In this document: piece by piece, positions 27,432 to 36,054 of the stretch
How positions within the stretch are numbered: position 1 is the first letter of the stretch
How the letters are laid out: each line of letters starts with the position of its first letter
NCBI RefSeq assembly: GCF_029958925.1
Contig: NZ_CP124616.1
Span: 1,426,001 to 1,490,000, forward strand
Origin: Tropicibacter oceani
Lineage (GTDB): Bacteria > Pseudomonadota > Alphaproteobacteria > Rhodobacterales > Rhodobacteraceae
Length of the DNA stretch: 64,000 bases
Direction of reading: 5' to 3'
The notes under the pieces: model-generated
The model's database searches: none
Told to the model about the DNA's origin: nothing
What the model saw: only the letters and a program-made list of their open reading frames with translations
Position numbers and translations under genes: made by a program

Positions 27432-28739
27432 ATGAGCAGTAGCAGGCGGAGCCTGGGCTTGATCATCGCTGTCGCGATGCTGCCCGGATGCATGAAGGAC
27501 ACGGGCGAGGGGACGGTTTCTCGCTTTTTGGGGGTTGAACCCAAGGCCGAAGCCCCATCGGGCGCGGCACAAAAGGCTGTGGTCAAACCGGCCGAAGCCT
27601 CGGAAATCATCCGGGCGCTGCAAACGCGCCCATCGGTGCTGATGTCGGGCACGCCCTATTCGCGCGTGGCCGATGCGGTGATCGCATCGGATGCGCGGGT
27701 GGCCGAAGCCGAATTGCGCGTCGCCCAGATGCGCGCCCAGGCGGCCAAATACAACTGGATGCCAAGGATCGGGCCGCGCGTGTCGTTGAACTCGCTCGGG
27801 GATTTCGTGGCGGACCTGGTGATCAACCAGGTGCTTTTTGACAACGGCCGCAAGGTGGCGGAACGCGATCTGGCAAAGGCGAACGTGGAAATTGCCGCCG
27901 TGACGCTGGTCGAGGACGGCAACCGCCGCGTGTACGATGCGCTGTCGCTGTATGTCAAAGCACAGGAAAACCGTGATCTGTCGGCCCACCTGGATCAGGC
28001 GCTGGGTGAAATGGCGCATTTCGAATGGGTCATGACCGAACGGGTCGACGGCGGCGTGTCGGACATGTCCGACCTCAACGTGCTGCGCCAGAAACTGGCC
28101 GCCATGCGCGCCCGTTCCGGCGAGGCCCGAGAGGCGACCGCCACCGCCATGGCAGAACTCAACGCCATGTCGGCCCGGCCGCTGGATTCGCTGGCCGGCA
28201 TCGGGGGCCTGCGCAGCAGCCCCGCCGGAGAGGCCCTGGGCGTCATCCGCGCCCGCGCCGAACGCGAACGCACCATCGCCGAGGCCAAGATCGCCCGCGC
28301 CGGCCATCTGCCGGGCCTTGCGGCCAATGCCGACAGCACCGGCGCCTATGGGCTTGAGGTGACGACGGATTCCCTGTTCAGCCTTGGCACCATGGCCGAA
28401 TTCAACGCCATCGAGGCGGCCAAGGAAACCGCCGACCGCAAGGTGACCGAAGCCCGCGAGGTGGCCGAGCGCCGCATCCAGGCCCAGTCCCGCCAGATGG
28501 AAGCCTTTCAGCGCCAGGCCACCGAGGCCCGCACCCTGACCGCCCAGGCCCGGCAGAACCTTGATCTGTTCCGCGCGCAATACGAAGGCGGGCAGCGCCA
28601 GGTGATGGATGTTGTCGGGGTCTACGAAACCTATGCCCAGGCGCTGGAAACCGAGATTGAGTTGAAATACAAGGCCGCCCGCGCCGAGCTGGAGCTCGCG
28701 CGTCTCAGGGGCGCCCTGGCGGAAGGGGCAAGCATTTGA
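27432..28739 (+). CDS. TolC-family outer-membrane efflux protein with lipobox
   Basis: 435 residues, the outer-membrane channel of the type I exporter. N terminus has a lipoprotein signal: hydrophobic LGLIIAVAMLPGC with the acylated cysteine near residue 21. The rest is the alpha-helical barrel pattern with long coiled-coil segments and repeated Ala/Glu/Arg heptads. Lipidation is usual for OprM/NodT drug pumps but less so for TolC of type I systems. The stop overlaps the TTG start of the ABC gene. Cotranscribed after the adhesin. Confidence 0.88.
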   Translation: MSSSRRSLGLIIAVAMLPGCMKDTGEGTVSRFLGVEPKAEAPSGAAQKAVVKPAEASEIIRALQTRPSVLMSGTPYSRVADAVIASDARVAEAELRVAQMRAQAAKYNWMPRIGPRVSLNSLGDFVADLVINQVLFDNGRKVAERDLAKANVEIAAVTLVEDGNRRVYDALSLYVKAQENRDLSAHLDQALGEMAHFEWVMTERVDGGVSDMSDLNVLRQKLAAMRARSGEAREATATAMAELNAMSARPLDSLAGIGGLRSSPAGEALGVIRARAERERTIAEAKIARAGHLPGLAANADSTGAYGLEVTTDSLFSLGTMAEFNAIEAAKETADRKVTEAREVAERRIQAQSRQMEAFQRQATEARTLTAQARQNLDLFRAQYEGGQRQVMDVVGVYETYAQALETEIELKYKAARAELELARLRGALAEGASI

Positions 28740-30952
28740 GCGCGCAGCCGCTGTCCACCATCGCAGGCAAGGCGCGCGCCATGTTGCGCGCGGTTCCGGC
28801 GCAATCCGCGGCCAACCCCATGCGCCGCGCCCCGCGTCATTCGACGCGCGCGAAATCCCGCGCCGATCTGATCATGGTCCTGGCCGGCCGCCTGGGGATC
28901 GAAGCGAAATCCGCCGACATCCTCGAAGCCTTGTCCAAGAACGCAGGCTGTGACGACAGTTTCGACAGCCATGCGCTGAAAGCCGGGGCCAAGGCCGCCG
29001 GGCTGATCGCCGAAACCCGCGAAGCCGCCACCCTGCACCCCGATCTGTGGCCCGCCATCGCGTTGATGTCGAACGGCCAGGCAGTGCTGGTCCTGTCCCA
29101 GGAAGACTGGGGCCTGTCGATCTATGATGCTGCCGCCCCGGACCGCCGGTCCGAGGTCGCCTTGAGCGAATTCGAGCCCTATTTCACCGGCCAGATCATC
29201 CATGCCGAAGCGCCGGTTCAGGCGCTGGCGGAAACCCATGCCACGGTGGACGAAAAAACCCATTGGTTCTGGGGCCAGTTCGCCCGCTTCAAACGGCACT
29301 TCCTCGAGGTCGCGCTTGGCTCTTTCGTTGCCAACATGCTGGCGGTGGCAGTCGCGCTGTTTTCCTTGCAGGTCTATGACCGAGTTATCCCGCACCAGTC
29401 CGAAGCGACGCTTTGGGTCTTGGCCGCAGGTGCGGTTCTGGCGCTCCTGCTCGAAGCCTTTCTGAAAGTCGCCCGATCCCAGTTGCTGGACGGCGCCGGC
29501 CGCCAGATCGAAATGAGCATCCAGAAAAGCCTGATGGACCGCCTTCTGGGCATGCGCTCGGACATTGCCGGCCGCTCGCCGTCGCAATTGTTTTCGTCGA
29601 TGCGCGAATTCGGCTCGGTCCGTGAATTCTTTACCGCCTCGACCGTGGGGGCATTGGCGGACATTCCGTTCATCTTTGTCTTTCTCTTCCTTGTCTGGTC
29701 CATCGCGGGCAGCGTCGTCTGGGTCCTGGTGCTTGGCGGCATCCTGATGGTCGTCCCCGGCTTTTTCCTGCAAAAACGCATGATCCGCCTGACCCGCGAA
29801 ATGCAGGGCGCCTCGTCCAAGCAATCGCGCCTGCTGCAGGAAACCGTGGTCGAACTGGACACGATCAAGACCCAGCGCGGAGAAGACCGTTTCCGCCGCA
29901 TGTGGGAAGAGCTGACCGCCGTCCAGGCCCTGAAATCTTCGGAGCAGCGCCGCCTTGCCTCGATCCTGACCTTCTGGAGCCAGGGCATCCAGCAGGGCAC
30001 CTATGTCGCCGCGGTCATCACCGGCACCTACCTGGTCTTTGCCGGCGAATTCACTGTCGGGTCGATCATCGCCACGGGCATCCTGACCTCGCGCACGCTG
30101 GCGCCGTTGACGCAGCTGTCGGGCATCCTGGCCCGCTGGGGCAACGTCAAATCCGCACTGGATGGGCTGGACAGCCTTGCCCACGCGCCGCAGGACCGGT
30201 CCACCGCGCGCACCTATCTGCGCCGCGAAAGGCTCAAGGGCCATTTCGAGCTGCGCGACGCCGCCTATCACTATGACCCCGAATCCGCCCCGGTGCTGGA
30301 CCTCAAGCAACTTGCGATCCAGCCGGGCCAGACGCTTGCGATCCTTGGCGCCAATGGCTCGGGCAAATCCACCTTCCTCAAGATGCTGACGGGGCTTTAT
30401 GCGCCGACCCACGGCAAGGTCCTGGTTGATGGCACCGAGATGAGCCAGATCGACCCGCGCGATCTGCGCCGCTCGATCGGCTACCTGGGGCAGGACGTGC
30501 GCCTGTTTCATGGCACGCTGCGCGACAACCTCAACCTGAACATGCTGGAACGCAACGACGACCGCCTCTACGAGGCGCTGGATTTCGCGGGCCTCGGCCA
30601 GTTCGTCAAAGCCCACCCCAAGGGGCTGGACCTGGACATCCGCGACGGCGGCGAAGGCCTGTCCGTCGGGCAACGCCAAAGCATCGGCTGGGCGCGCCTG
30701 TGGCTGCAGGACCCCGACGTCTGCCTGCTGGACGAACCCACCGCCGCGCTGGACCAGACGCTGGAAAAGACGCTGATCTCGCGGCTGGAAACCTGGCTGG
30801 ACGGGCGCACCGCCGTGATCGCCACGCACCGCGTGCCGATCCTGTCGCTGGCAACCCGGACCCTGATCCTGGCCAATGGTCGCATGGCCATCGACGGGCC
30901 GCGCGACCAGGTTCTGGAACATCTTCGCACCGCACAGCAGGGGGTCGCGTAA
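28736..30952 (+). CDS. Type I secretion ABC transporter with C39-like domain (LapB-like)
   Basis: 738 residues. N-terminal basic tail, a C39-peptidase-like domain (about 42-155) in which the catalytic Cys-His site is not recognisable, so it should bind rather than cleave the substrate; six-helix membrane domain (about 195-480); nucleotide-binding domain with Walker A GANGSGKST, signature LSVGQRQ and Walker B VCLLDEPTAALD. Start is TTG in a TTGA overlap with the TolC gene. Energises export of the adhesin through the inner membrane together with the HlyD-like protein. Confidence 0.93.
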   Translation: MSAQPLSTIAGKARAMLRAVPAQSAANPMRRAPRHSTRAKSRADLIMVLAGRLGIEAKSADILEALSKNAGCDDSFDSHALKAGAKAAGLIAETREAATLHPDLWPAIALMSNGQAVLVLSQEDWGLSIYDAAAPDRRSEVALSEFEPYFTGQIIHAEAPVQALAETHATVDEKTHWFWGQFARFKRHFLEVALGSFVANMLAVAVALFSLQVYDRVIPHQSEATLWVLAAGAVLALLLEAFLKVARSQLLDGAGRQIEMSIQKSLMDRLLGMRSDIAGRSPSQLFSSMREFGSVREFFTASTVGALADIPFIFVFLFLVWSIAGSVVWVLVLGGILMVVPGFFLQKRMIRLTREMQGASSKQSRLLQETVVELDTIKTQRGEDRFRRMWEELTAVQALKSSEQRRLASILTFWSQGIQQGTYVAAVITGTYLVFAGEFTVGSIIATGILTSRTLAPLTQLSGILARWGNVKSALDGLDSLAHAPQDRSTARTYLRRERLKGHFELRDAAYHYDPESAPVLDLKQLAIQPGQTLAILGANGSGKSTFLKMLTGLYAPTHGKVLVDGTEMSQIDPRDLRRSIGYLGQDVRLFHGTLRDNLNLNMLERNDDRLYEALDFAGLGQFVKAHPKGLDLDIRDGGEGLSVGQRQSIGWARLWLQDPDVCLLDEPTAALDQTLEKTLISRLETWLDGRTAVIATHRVPILSLATRTLILANGRMAIDGPRDQVLEHLRTAQQGVA

Positions 30953-32134
30953 ATGGCCACAAGCAGCACCAATCTTTCGGCGCAACTGGCGCGCGACCTC
31001 AAGGGGCCGTCGCTGACCATCTGGCTGTCGGCCGCCACGGTCTGGATCTTCATCATCTGGGCGTCCTATGCCTGGATCGATGAAATCGTCCGCGCCGAAG
31101 GCGAGATCATCTCGTCCTCGCGCCCGCAGATCATCCAGAACCTCGAAGGCGGCATCCTGGCCGAACTTCTGGTCAAGGAAGGCGACGAAGTGCTGCGCGG
31201 CGACGTGCTGGCCCGCCTGCATGGCACCCAATTCAAATCCTCGGTCGAAGACCTGAGGGATCAGATCACCGCCCTCGAGATCCGCCGCCTGCGGCTCGAG
31301 GCCGAACTGGCGGGGGCGTCCACCTTTGACGTCCCCGCTTCTTTGGCCATGCGCTCGCCCGATCTGGTCCAATCCGAACGCGCCCTTCTGCAGGCTCGGC
31401 AATCCGATTTTGTCAGCCGCAAGGCCGGGGCGCAAAGCGTTCTGGCCCAGGCGCAAAGCGAACTCGACCTGATGGAGAACCTGCTCAAGAAAAAGGTCGT
31501 TGCCCTGATCGAGGTGACACGCGCCCGCAAGGCGCAGGCGGACGCCAAGAAGCTGTACGATGAAATCGTCACCCAGACGGGCCTTGCCCGCGCCGAGGAA
31601 TACTCCGAAACGCTCAAGGAACTGGCGACGCTGTCACAGAACCTCAAGGCCAGCCAGGATCAGCTGACCCGCACCGTGCTGACCAGCCCGATGCACGGCA
31701 TCGTCAACAACCTCAGCGTGACCACCATCGGCGGCGTCGTGCGCCCCGGCGAAGAGATCCTGCAGATCATCCCGGTAGACGAAGAGCTTTTCGTCGAAGC
31801 CCAGGTGAAACCGGAAAACATCGCCAACATCCGCCGCGGCCAAGAGGCGACGATCAAGCTGACCGCCTATGACTACACGATCTACGGCACGCTCAAGGGG
31901 CGGGTCGACGTGATCTCGGCCGATACCTTCAAGGACGAACGCCGCCCGGAAACCGAACCGCATTACAAGGTATCGATCCGCGTCGACATGAATTCGATGA
32001 CGGATCGGCAGGCCTCGATCGAAATCCGCCCGGGGATGCAGGCCCAGGCCGAATTGCACACCGGCGAAAAGACCGTGCTGCAATACTTGCTCAAACCGCT
32101 CTACAAATCCCGCGAAGCCTTCCGCGAACCCTGA
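30953..32134 (+). CDS. HlyD-family periplasmic adaptor (LapC-like)
   Basis: 393 residues. Single N-terminal membrane helix (about 23-43), lipoyl/barrel halves with IQNLEGGILAELLVKEGDEV and the C-terminal PGMQAQAELHTGEKTVLQYLLKPL typical of type I adaptors, separated by a long coiled coil (about 95-225). Begins at the base after the ABC stop. Bridges the ABC transporter to the TolC-like channel. Confidence 0.94.
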   Translation: MATSSTNLSAQLARDLKGPSLTIWLSAATVWIFIIWASYAWIDEIVRAEGEIISSSRPQIIQNLEGGILAELLVKEGDEVLRGDVLARLHGTQFKSSVEDLRDQITALEIRRLRLEAELAGASTFDVPASLAMRSPDLVQSERALLQARQSDFVSRKAGAQSVLAQAQSELDLMENLLKKKVVALIEVTRARKAQADAKKLYDEIVTQTGLARAEEYSETLKELATLSQNLKASQDQLTRTVLTSPMHGIVNNLSVTTIGGVVRPGEEILQIIPVDEELFVEAQVKPENIANIRRGQEATIKLTAYDYTIYGTLKGRVDVISADTFKDERRPETEPHYKVSIRVDMNSMTDRQASIEIRPGMQAQAELHTGEKTVLQYLLKPLYKSREAFREP

Positions 32135-32168
32135 TCCTGCTTCTTCTTGGGAAAAATACTCCGGGGGT

Positions 32169-32186
32169 GCGGGGGCTGGCCCCCGC
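32169..32186. terminator. Hairpin between convergent HlyD and dtd genes
   Basis: GCGGGGG/CCCCCGC with a CTGG loop. It follows the string GGGAAAAATACTCCGG; that combination is, from memory, a very common gene-end element in Rhodobacteraceae genomes. Confidence 0.65.
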
Positions 32187-32198
32187 TTGACCGGCGTC

Positions 32199-32642
32199 TC
32201 AGGTTTCGGTGTCCATCCAGATGGTCACCGGTCCGTCATTGACCAGGCTCACCGCCATGTCCGCGCCAAATCGCCCGGTGGCGACGGGAATGCCCCGGGC
32301 CTGAACCTGCGCCGCGAAATACTCGTACAGCTTTTCCCCCTCGGCGGGGGGCGCCGCGGTGGAAAATCCCGGGCGGTTGCCGCGCGCCGTGTCCGCCGCC
32401 AGGGTGAACTGGCTGACCACCAGGGCCGCGCCGCCGATATCCAGGACCGAGCGGTTCATCCGTCCTTCATCATCTTTGAAGATCCGCAGTTTGGCGATCT
32501 TGGACGCCAGCCGATCGGCCTGCGCCTCGGCATCCCCCTGCATGGCGCAGATCAGGATCAACAGGCCGGGGCCGATCTCGCCGACCGTGGCGCCATCGAC
32601 ATCGACCTGCGCGCGCGCGACGCGTTGGATCAGTGCCCTCAA
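32199..32642 (-). CDS. dtd: D-aminoacyl-tRNA deacylase
   Basis: 147-residue homodimeric editing enzyme that removes D-amino acids wrongly attached to tRNA. Seen: N terminus [16 protein letters not shown], catalytic-region SQFTLAAD and [11 protein letters not shown], and the C-terminal NDGPVTIW gate. The start is most likely TTG at 32642, which overlaps the stop of the kinase gene (TTGA) and has GGAAG seven bases upstream; this matches the family length exactly. Confidence 0.94.
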   Translation of the reverse strand: MRALIQRVARAQVDVDGATVGEIGPGLLILICAMQGDAEAQADRLASKIAKLRIFKDDEGRMNRSVLDIGGAALVVSQFTLAADTARGNRPGFSTAAPPAEGEKLYEYFAAQVQARGIPVATGRFGADMAVSLVNDGPVTIWMDTET

Positions 32643-33535
32643 AGCTCGGCTTCCCAAGGCGGGTTGGCGCCGGCGCGGCTGACGGTGATCGCCGCCGCCC
32701 GTGCGCCCAGATCCGCCGCAGGCACCAGGTCTTCGAGGCTGGCATTGGCCAGACCCGCGCGCGACAGCAAACCGCCCTTGCGCAGGCCAGCCAGGAACCC
32801 GGCGTTGAAAGTATCGCCCGCGCCCACAGTATCGACCACCGTCACCTTTTGCGCGGCGACCCGGCGGCTGCCGTCCCGGGTCACAAGATCGACGCCATCG
32901 GCGCCGCGTGTCACCAGGATGACCTTGCTGTGCTTCAGCAGTGCTTCGGGCGTGGTCTTGAGCCAGTCCATGTCCTCGTCGGAAATCTTGATGATGTCGG
33001 CGCGGGTCAGCATCTGGTCCAGGCGGGCGCGATAGCGCGCTTCGTCGGTGATGAACCCGGGCCGGATGTTCGGGTCGATCATCACCGGCAGATCACCCGC
33101 CTGCGCGCAAAGCGCGGCATAGCTGTCGGCCTGCGGCTCGGACACCAGGGAAATCCCGCCAAAGAACAGCGCATCGGCCTTGCCTTCCAGGTCCGGCAGA
33201 TCGTCCTGCGACAACATCCGCCCGGCGGTGTTTTCGTCGTAAAAGGCATATTGCGCATGGCCATTCGTCAGCGTGACAAAGGCCAGCGTCGTGGGCCGGT
33301 CGCTGCGCGGGCAATGGCTGCTGTCGACCTTGCTGGCGCTTAGCGTGTCGACCAGTTGTTTGCCGAACAGGTCGTTCGACAATCCGCCAAAGTAGCCGAC
33401 CGGGGCGCCCAGACGTCCCAGCGCGATGGCCGTGTTGAAGACAGCGCCGCCCGCATAGGGGGCAAAGCAGGGCTCGCCGTAGGGGCTGGTCCGGGGCAGC
33501 ATGTCGATCAGGGCTTCGCCGCAGCATAGGATCAT
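32639..33535 (-). CDS. PfkB-family sugar kinase (fructokinase-like)
   Basis: 298 residues, ribokinase fold. Seen: N-terminal [13 protein letters not shown], substrate region [15 protein letters not shown], and the ATP/anion-hole signature [16 protein letters not shown] containing the catalytic Asp. Most similar in pattern to fructokinases of alphaproteobacteria, but the sugar cannot be fixed from sequence. Frame is open to 33712, yet ATG 33535 has AAGGAA upstream. Overlaps dtd by 4 bases. Confidence 0.88.
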   Translation of the reverse strand: MILCCGEALIDMLPRTSPYGEPCFAPYAGGAVFNTAIALGRLGAPVGYFGGLSNDLFGKQLVDTLSASKVDSSHCPRSDRPTTLAFVTLTNGHAQYAFYDENTAGRMLSQDDLPDLEGKADALFFGGISLVSEPQADSYAALCAQAGDLPVMIDPNIRPGFITDEARYRARLDQMLTRADIIKISDEDMDWLKTTPEALLKHSKVILVTRGADGVDLVTRDGSRRVAAQKVTVVDTVGAGDTFNAGFLAGLRKGGLLSRAGLANASLEDLVPAADLGARAAAITVSRAGANPPWEAEL

Positions 33536-33674
33536 GGTCAAGTTCCTTTGGAATGTTTGCGCTAAACTGCACATCTCACCCCTGTTCGGCAAGGGGGCAT
33601 TGCTTGCGGTTAATGACCTGCGCCCTGTGGCGCGCCAAGGTCTTCGCATAGCATATTTCCTGATGGAGCTAAAC

Positions 33675-34088
33675 ATGGTGGAATCGAACCAGACCGGCAT
33701 GCTGCCGAACATCTATGCCCCGCTGCGCGGCCTTGGCACCCGCCTGAAGGACTGGCTGTCGCCGGCCTCGGACGCGTCTTCCGACGACAAGGCCTATCGC
33801 ATCACGATGGAATTGCCCGGTGTGTCCGAGGGCGACATCGAACTGACGGTCGATCAGGGCATGCTGACCGTTTCAGGCGAAAAAAGCGAATCGCGTGAGG
33901 ACAAGGGCGAGACCTGGTATTTCTCGGAACGCCAATTCGGGGCTTTCCGCCGCTCGTTTCGGCTGCCCGGGGATGCGGATGCCGACAAGGCCGAGGCGCA
34001 CGTCAAGGACGGCGTGCTTGAGGTGACGGTGCCGCGCAAGGCGCCCGACAGCGGTCAGGCGCGCAAGATCGAAGTCAAAAAGAAATGA
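33675..34088 (+). CDS. Small heat-shock protein (Hsp20)
   Basis: 137-residue ATP-independent chaperone. Alpha-crystallin domain about 40-132 (AYRITMELPGVSEGDIEL, SGEKSE, GAFRRSFRLPGDAD, VKDGVLEVTVPRK) and a short C-terminal tail ending RKIEVKKK, which has the I-x-V-type motif for oligomer contact. ATG 33675 has GGAG eight bases upstream; an ATG at 33663 is less supported. Ends in a good terminator. Confidence 0.93.
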   Translation: MVESNQTGMLPNIYAPLRGLGTRLKDWLSPASDASSDDKAYRITMELPGVSEGDIELTVDQGMLTVSGEKSESREDKGETWYFSERQFGAFRRSFRLPGDADADKAEAHVKDGVLEVTVPRKAPDSGQARKIEVKKK

Positions 34089-34092
34089 GGTC

Positions 34093-34116
34093 AGGCGGGA
34101 GCAATCCCGCCTTTTC
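34093..34116. terminator. Terminator between convergent Hsp20 and zinc-ribbon genes
   Basis: AGGCGGGA/TCCCGCCT stem with GCAA tetraloop, followed by TTTCC on the plus strand. Confidence 0.85.
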
Positions 34117-34117
34117 C

Positions 34118-35203
34118 TTACTGGTTCATTGCCACGACATAGCCGACGCCCGCTGCCACGATCAGCCCCAGGATCACCGCAAAGGTGATCTTCCAGGCCG
34201 ACCAGGGGCGTTCGCCCTGCACGCGGCCGGTGCGCCCGTTCACCACGAACCGATAGCTTTTACCGCGATATTTGTAGGCCGCCAGCCAGACCGGCAGCAG
34301 AACGTGTTTGAACGTGACCGCGCTGATGTCGGTATCGACCGAATGCACGCGCTGCCGATCGCCGCCGATGTCGAATTTCACGTCACGGTGAATCACCCGG
34401 TCCATATGCGCGCGCGCCTCGTGAAAGCCCTCATCCAGGTCCACCTGATACCCTTCGGCGCGGAACCCGGCCAGGTATTCGGGGCGATAGGGCTCCATCT
34501 CGGCCAGGTCCCAGGGCTCAAGCCCGTCGGTGAACCGCTTGGGCAGCGACCGCGAGGCCAGCACCAGCACATCGTCAAAGAACCGCGAGACATGGCCGGA
34601 TTTCGGCGACCAGCGGACTTTCTGGACCTGCTGGGTGGTCATCTTGCCGTCGCGCATCACCCGGCGCGTTTCGTAATAGACCGTGCCGCGTTCGCCGCGG
34701 TAATCGCTTTCGGTCTGGGCGTCAAAGGTCCAGTAAGGCACGTAGATGCCCGTCATCTTGCGCCCCTTGCGGGCATAGTCCTGCAACCCGTTTGGCGCGA
34801 ACCACAGCGCGCCCAGCCACTTGGTCATGGCCTCGCGGGCGGTCTGCTCTTCCATGGCAAAGGGCAACAGGCCGCGCGGCTTGATATGCCGATGCGCGCC
34901 TGTGTCGGTGACCAGCGGCGTTGCACAGAACGGGCATTCGACTGCGTGCACATCCGGATCGAATTCGATCTCGGCCGCGCAATTGGGGCATTTGGAAACG
35001 CGCGTTTCCTCGATTTCCTGCAGCGGCAACAGGTTGTCCATTGCCGCGCGGAAATCCAGTTCGCGGATGCTGCCCTTCCACGGGCCAGAGTCGTCGATGT
35101 CGCGCGTTGCGCCGCAATGATCGCAGACCAGTTTGCCCGCATCGGGGTCAAAGCGGTAATCCGCCCCACATTGATCGCAGGGAAAGCGATGTTCCTCGGT
35201 CAT
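34118..35203 (-). CDS. Zinc-ribbon membrane protein of unknown role
   Basis: 361 residues. Two zinc ribbons at the N terminus: CDQC...CDHC (about 9-32) and CPNC...CPFC (about 68-91). A long middle region with aromatic-rich strands (YVPYWTFDAQTESDY) follows, and a single C-terminal membrane helix (about 337-357) anchors it, tail-in. Databases often label such proteins TFIIB-type zinc finger or primosomal N'-like; neither helicase motifs nor DNA-binding domains are visible, so those labels say little. Stands alone between convergent and divergent neighbours. Confidence 0.7.
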   Translation of the reverse strand: MTEEHRFPCDQCGADYRFDPDAGKLVCDHCGATRDIDDSGPWKGSIRELDFRAAMDNLLPLQEIEETRVSKCPNCAAEIEFDPDVHAVECPFCATPLVTDTGAHRHIKPRGLLPFAMEEQTAREAMTKWLGALWFAPNGLQDYARKGRKMTGIYVPYWTFDAQTESDYRGERGTVYYETRRVMRDGKMTTQQVQKVRWSPKSGHVSRFFDDVLVLASRSLPKRFTDGLEPWDLAEMEPYRPEYLAGFRAEGYQVDLDEGFHEARAHMDRVIHRDVKFDIGGDRQRVHSVDTDISAVTFKHVLLPVWLAAYKYRGKSYRFVVNGRTGRVQGERPWSAWKITFAVILGLIVAAGVGYVVAMNQ

Positions 35204-35307
35204 GGCTTGGGCCTTTTCGAAACCTTTGGGCGCAGACTATCCCGCGCGGGCGCGATGCAAAAGAGGTCGCAGTTCCGCCCGCGCCGCGAATCCCCTAAGC
35301 TGTGGAA

Positions 35308-35862
35308 ATGATCCGCAGCTTTGCCCTTGTCAGCACCTTGCTTGCCGCCGCGCCCACTTGGGCCGAACCCGTGACCTACCGTTTTGTCTGGACGGGGGCG
35401 CAGGGGTATTCGATGACCGGCGCGATGTCCTTTGACAGCGCCTTCTTGACCCGCGACATGGTGCGCGAAGGCGATCTGTCCTGTTTCCACATCACGGGCT
35501 TTTTCGAAGGCCAGCAGATCGGCCGCTGGGCCCTGACCATGTTGAACGAGGATACCTCGTGGCGGCTGCACTTTGTTCCCCGCGAAAGCGCCTTTGTCGT
35601 CGAAGGGCGCGGTATTCCGATGGCGCAGGCCTGGAACATGAACGGCGCAGGCGACGATTGCGGCGAGGGGGGATTTGGTTTCAACCTTGGCAACCTTGGC
35701 CAGGATTTCTGCCGCAATGACGAGCCTCTCTTTGCCTCGCGGATCGACCCGTTCACGCCTTTTCCCGCGGTGCGGGACGACGACTATGTCTTTCCGGCGG
35801 GGGCCTGCAACGGTCCGGCAATGCTAAGCCTTGCGCCCAGCCCATCGGTGCCCCCGACCTGA
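35308..35862 (+). CDS. Small exported protein of unknown function
   Basis: 184 residues with a Sec signal peptide (MIRSFALVSTLLAAAPTWA, cleavage after WAE/AE region). Mature part is beta-rich, with four cysteines that could pair in the periplasm (GDLSCFHI, DDCGEGG, DFCRN, AGACNG). I do not recognise the family. An in-frame GTG lies six bases upstream of the chosen ATG. Followed by 190 bases of non-coding sequence with a terminator. Confidence 0.7.
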   Translation: MIRSFALVSTLLAAAPTWAEPVTYRFVWTGAQGYSMTGAMSFDSAFLTRDMVREGDLSCFHITGFFEGQQIGRWALTMLNEDTSWRLHFVPRESAFVVEGRGIPMAQAWNMNGAGDDCGEGGFGFNLGNLGQDFCRNDEPLFASRIDPFTPFPAVRDDDYVFPAGACNGPAMLSLAPSPSVPPT

Positions 35863-36004
35863 GCCCGGGGCAGGGCGCGTTCCCTTGGCATGAACGAAAG
35901 ACGCCTGACTGTCGTCCGACATGCATTGTTGGGTTTTGCGACAAAAGCTGTGTTTTTAAATTGGCGACGGACAAGGGCTGAATTTCGATCCCAAGCATGA
36001 AACA

Positions 36005-36035
36005 GGGCGGCGTGATTTGCGCCGCCCTTTCAGTT
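36005..36035. terminator. Bidirectional terminator
   Basis: GGGCGGCG/CGCCGCCC stem, 7-base loop, T-rich flanks on both strands (TTTCAGTTT to the right, TGTTTC on the minus strand). Lies between the exported-protein gene and the end of the leftward tniQ-like gene. Confidence 0.8.
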
Positions 36036-36054
36036 TCATGCATGATCGTCTGGA

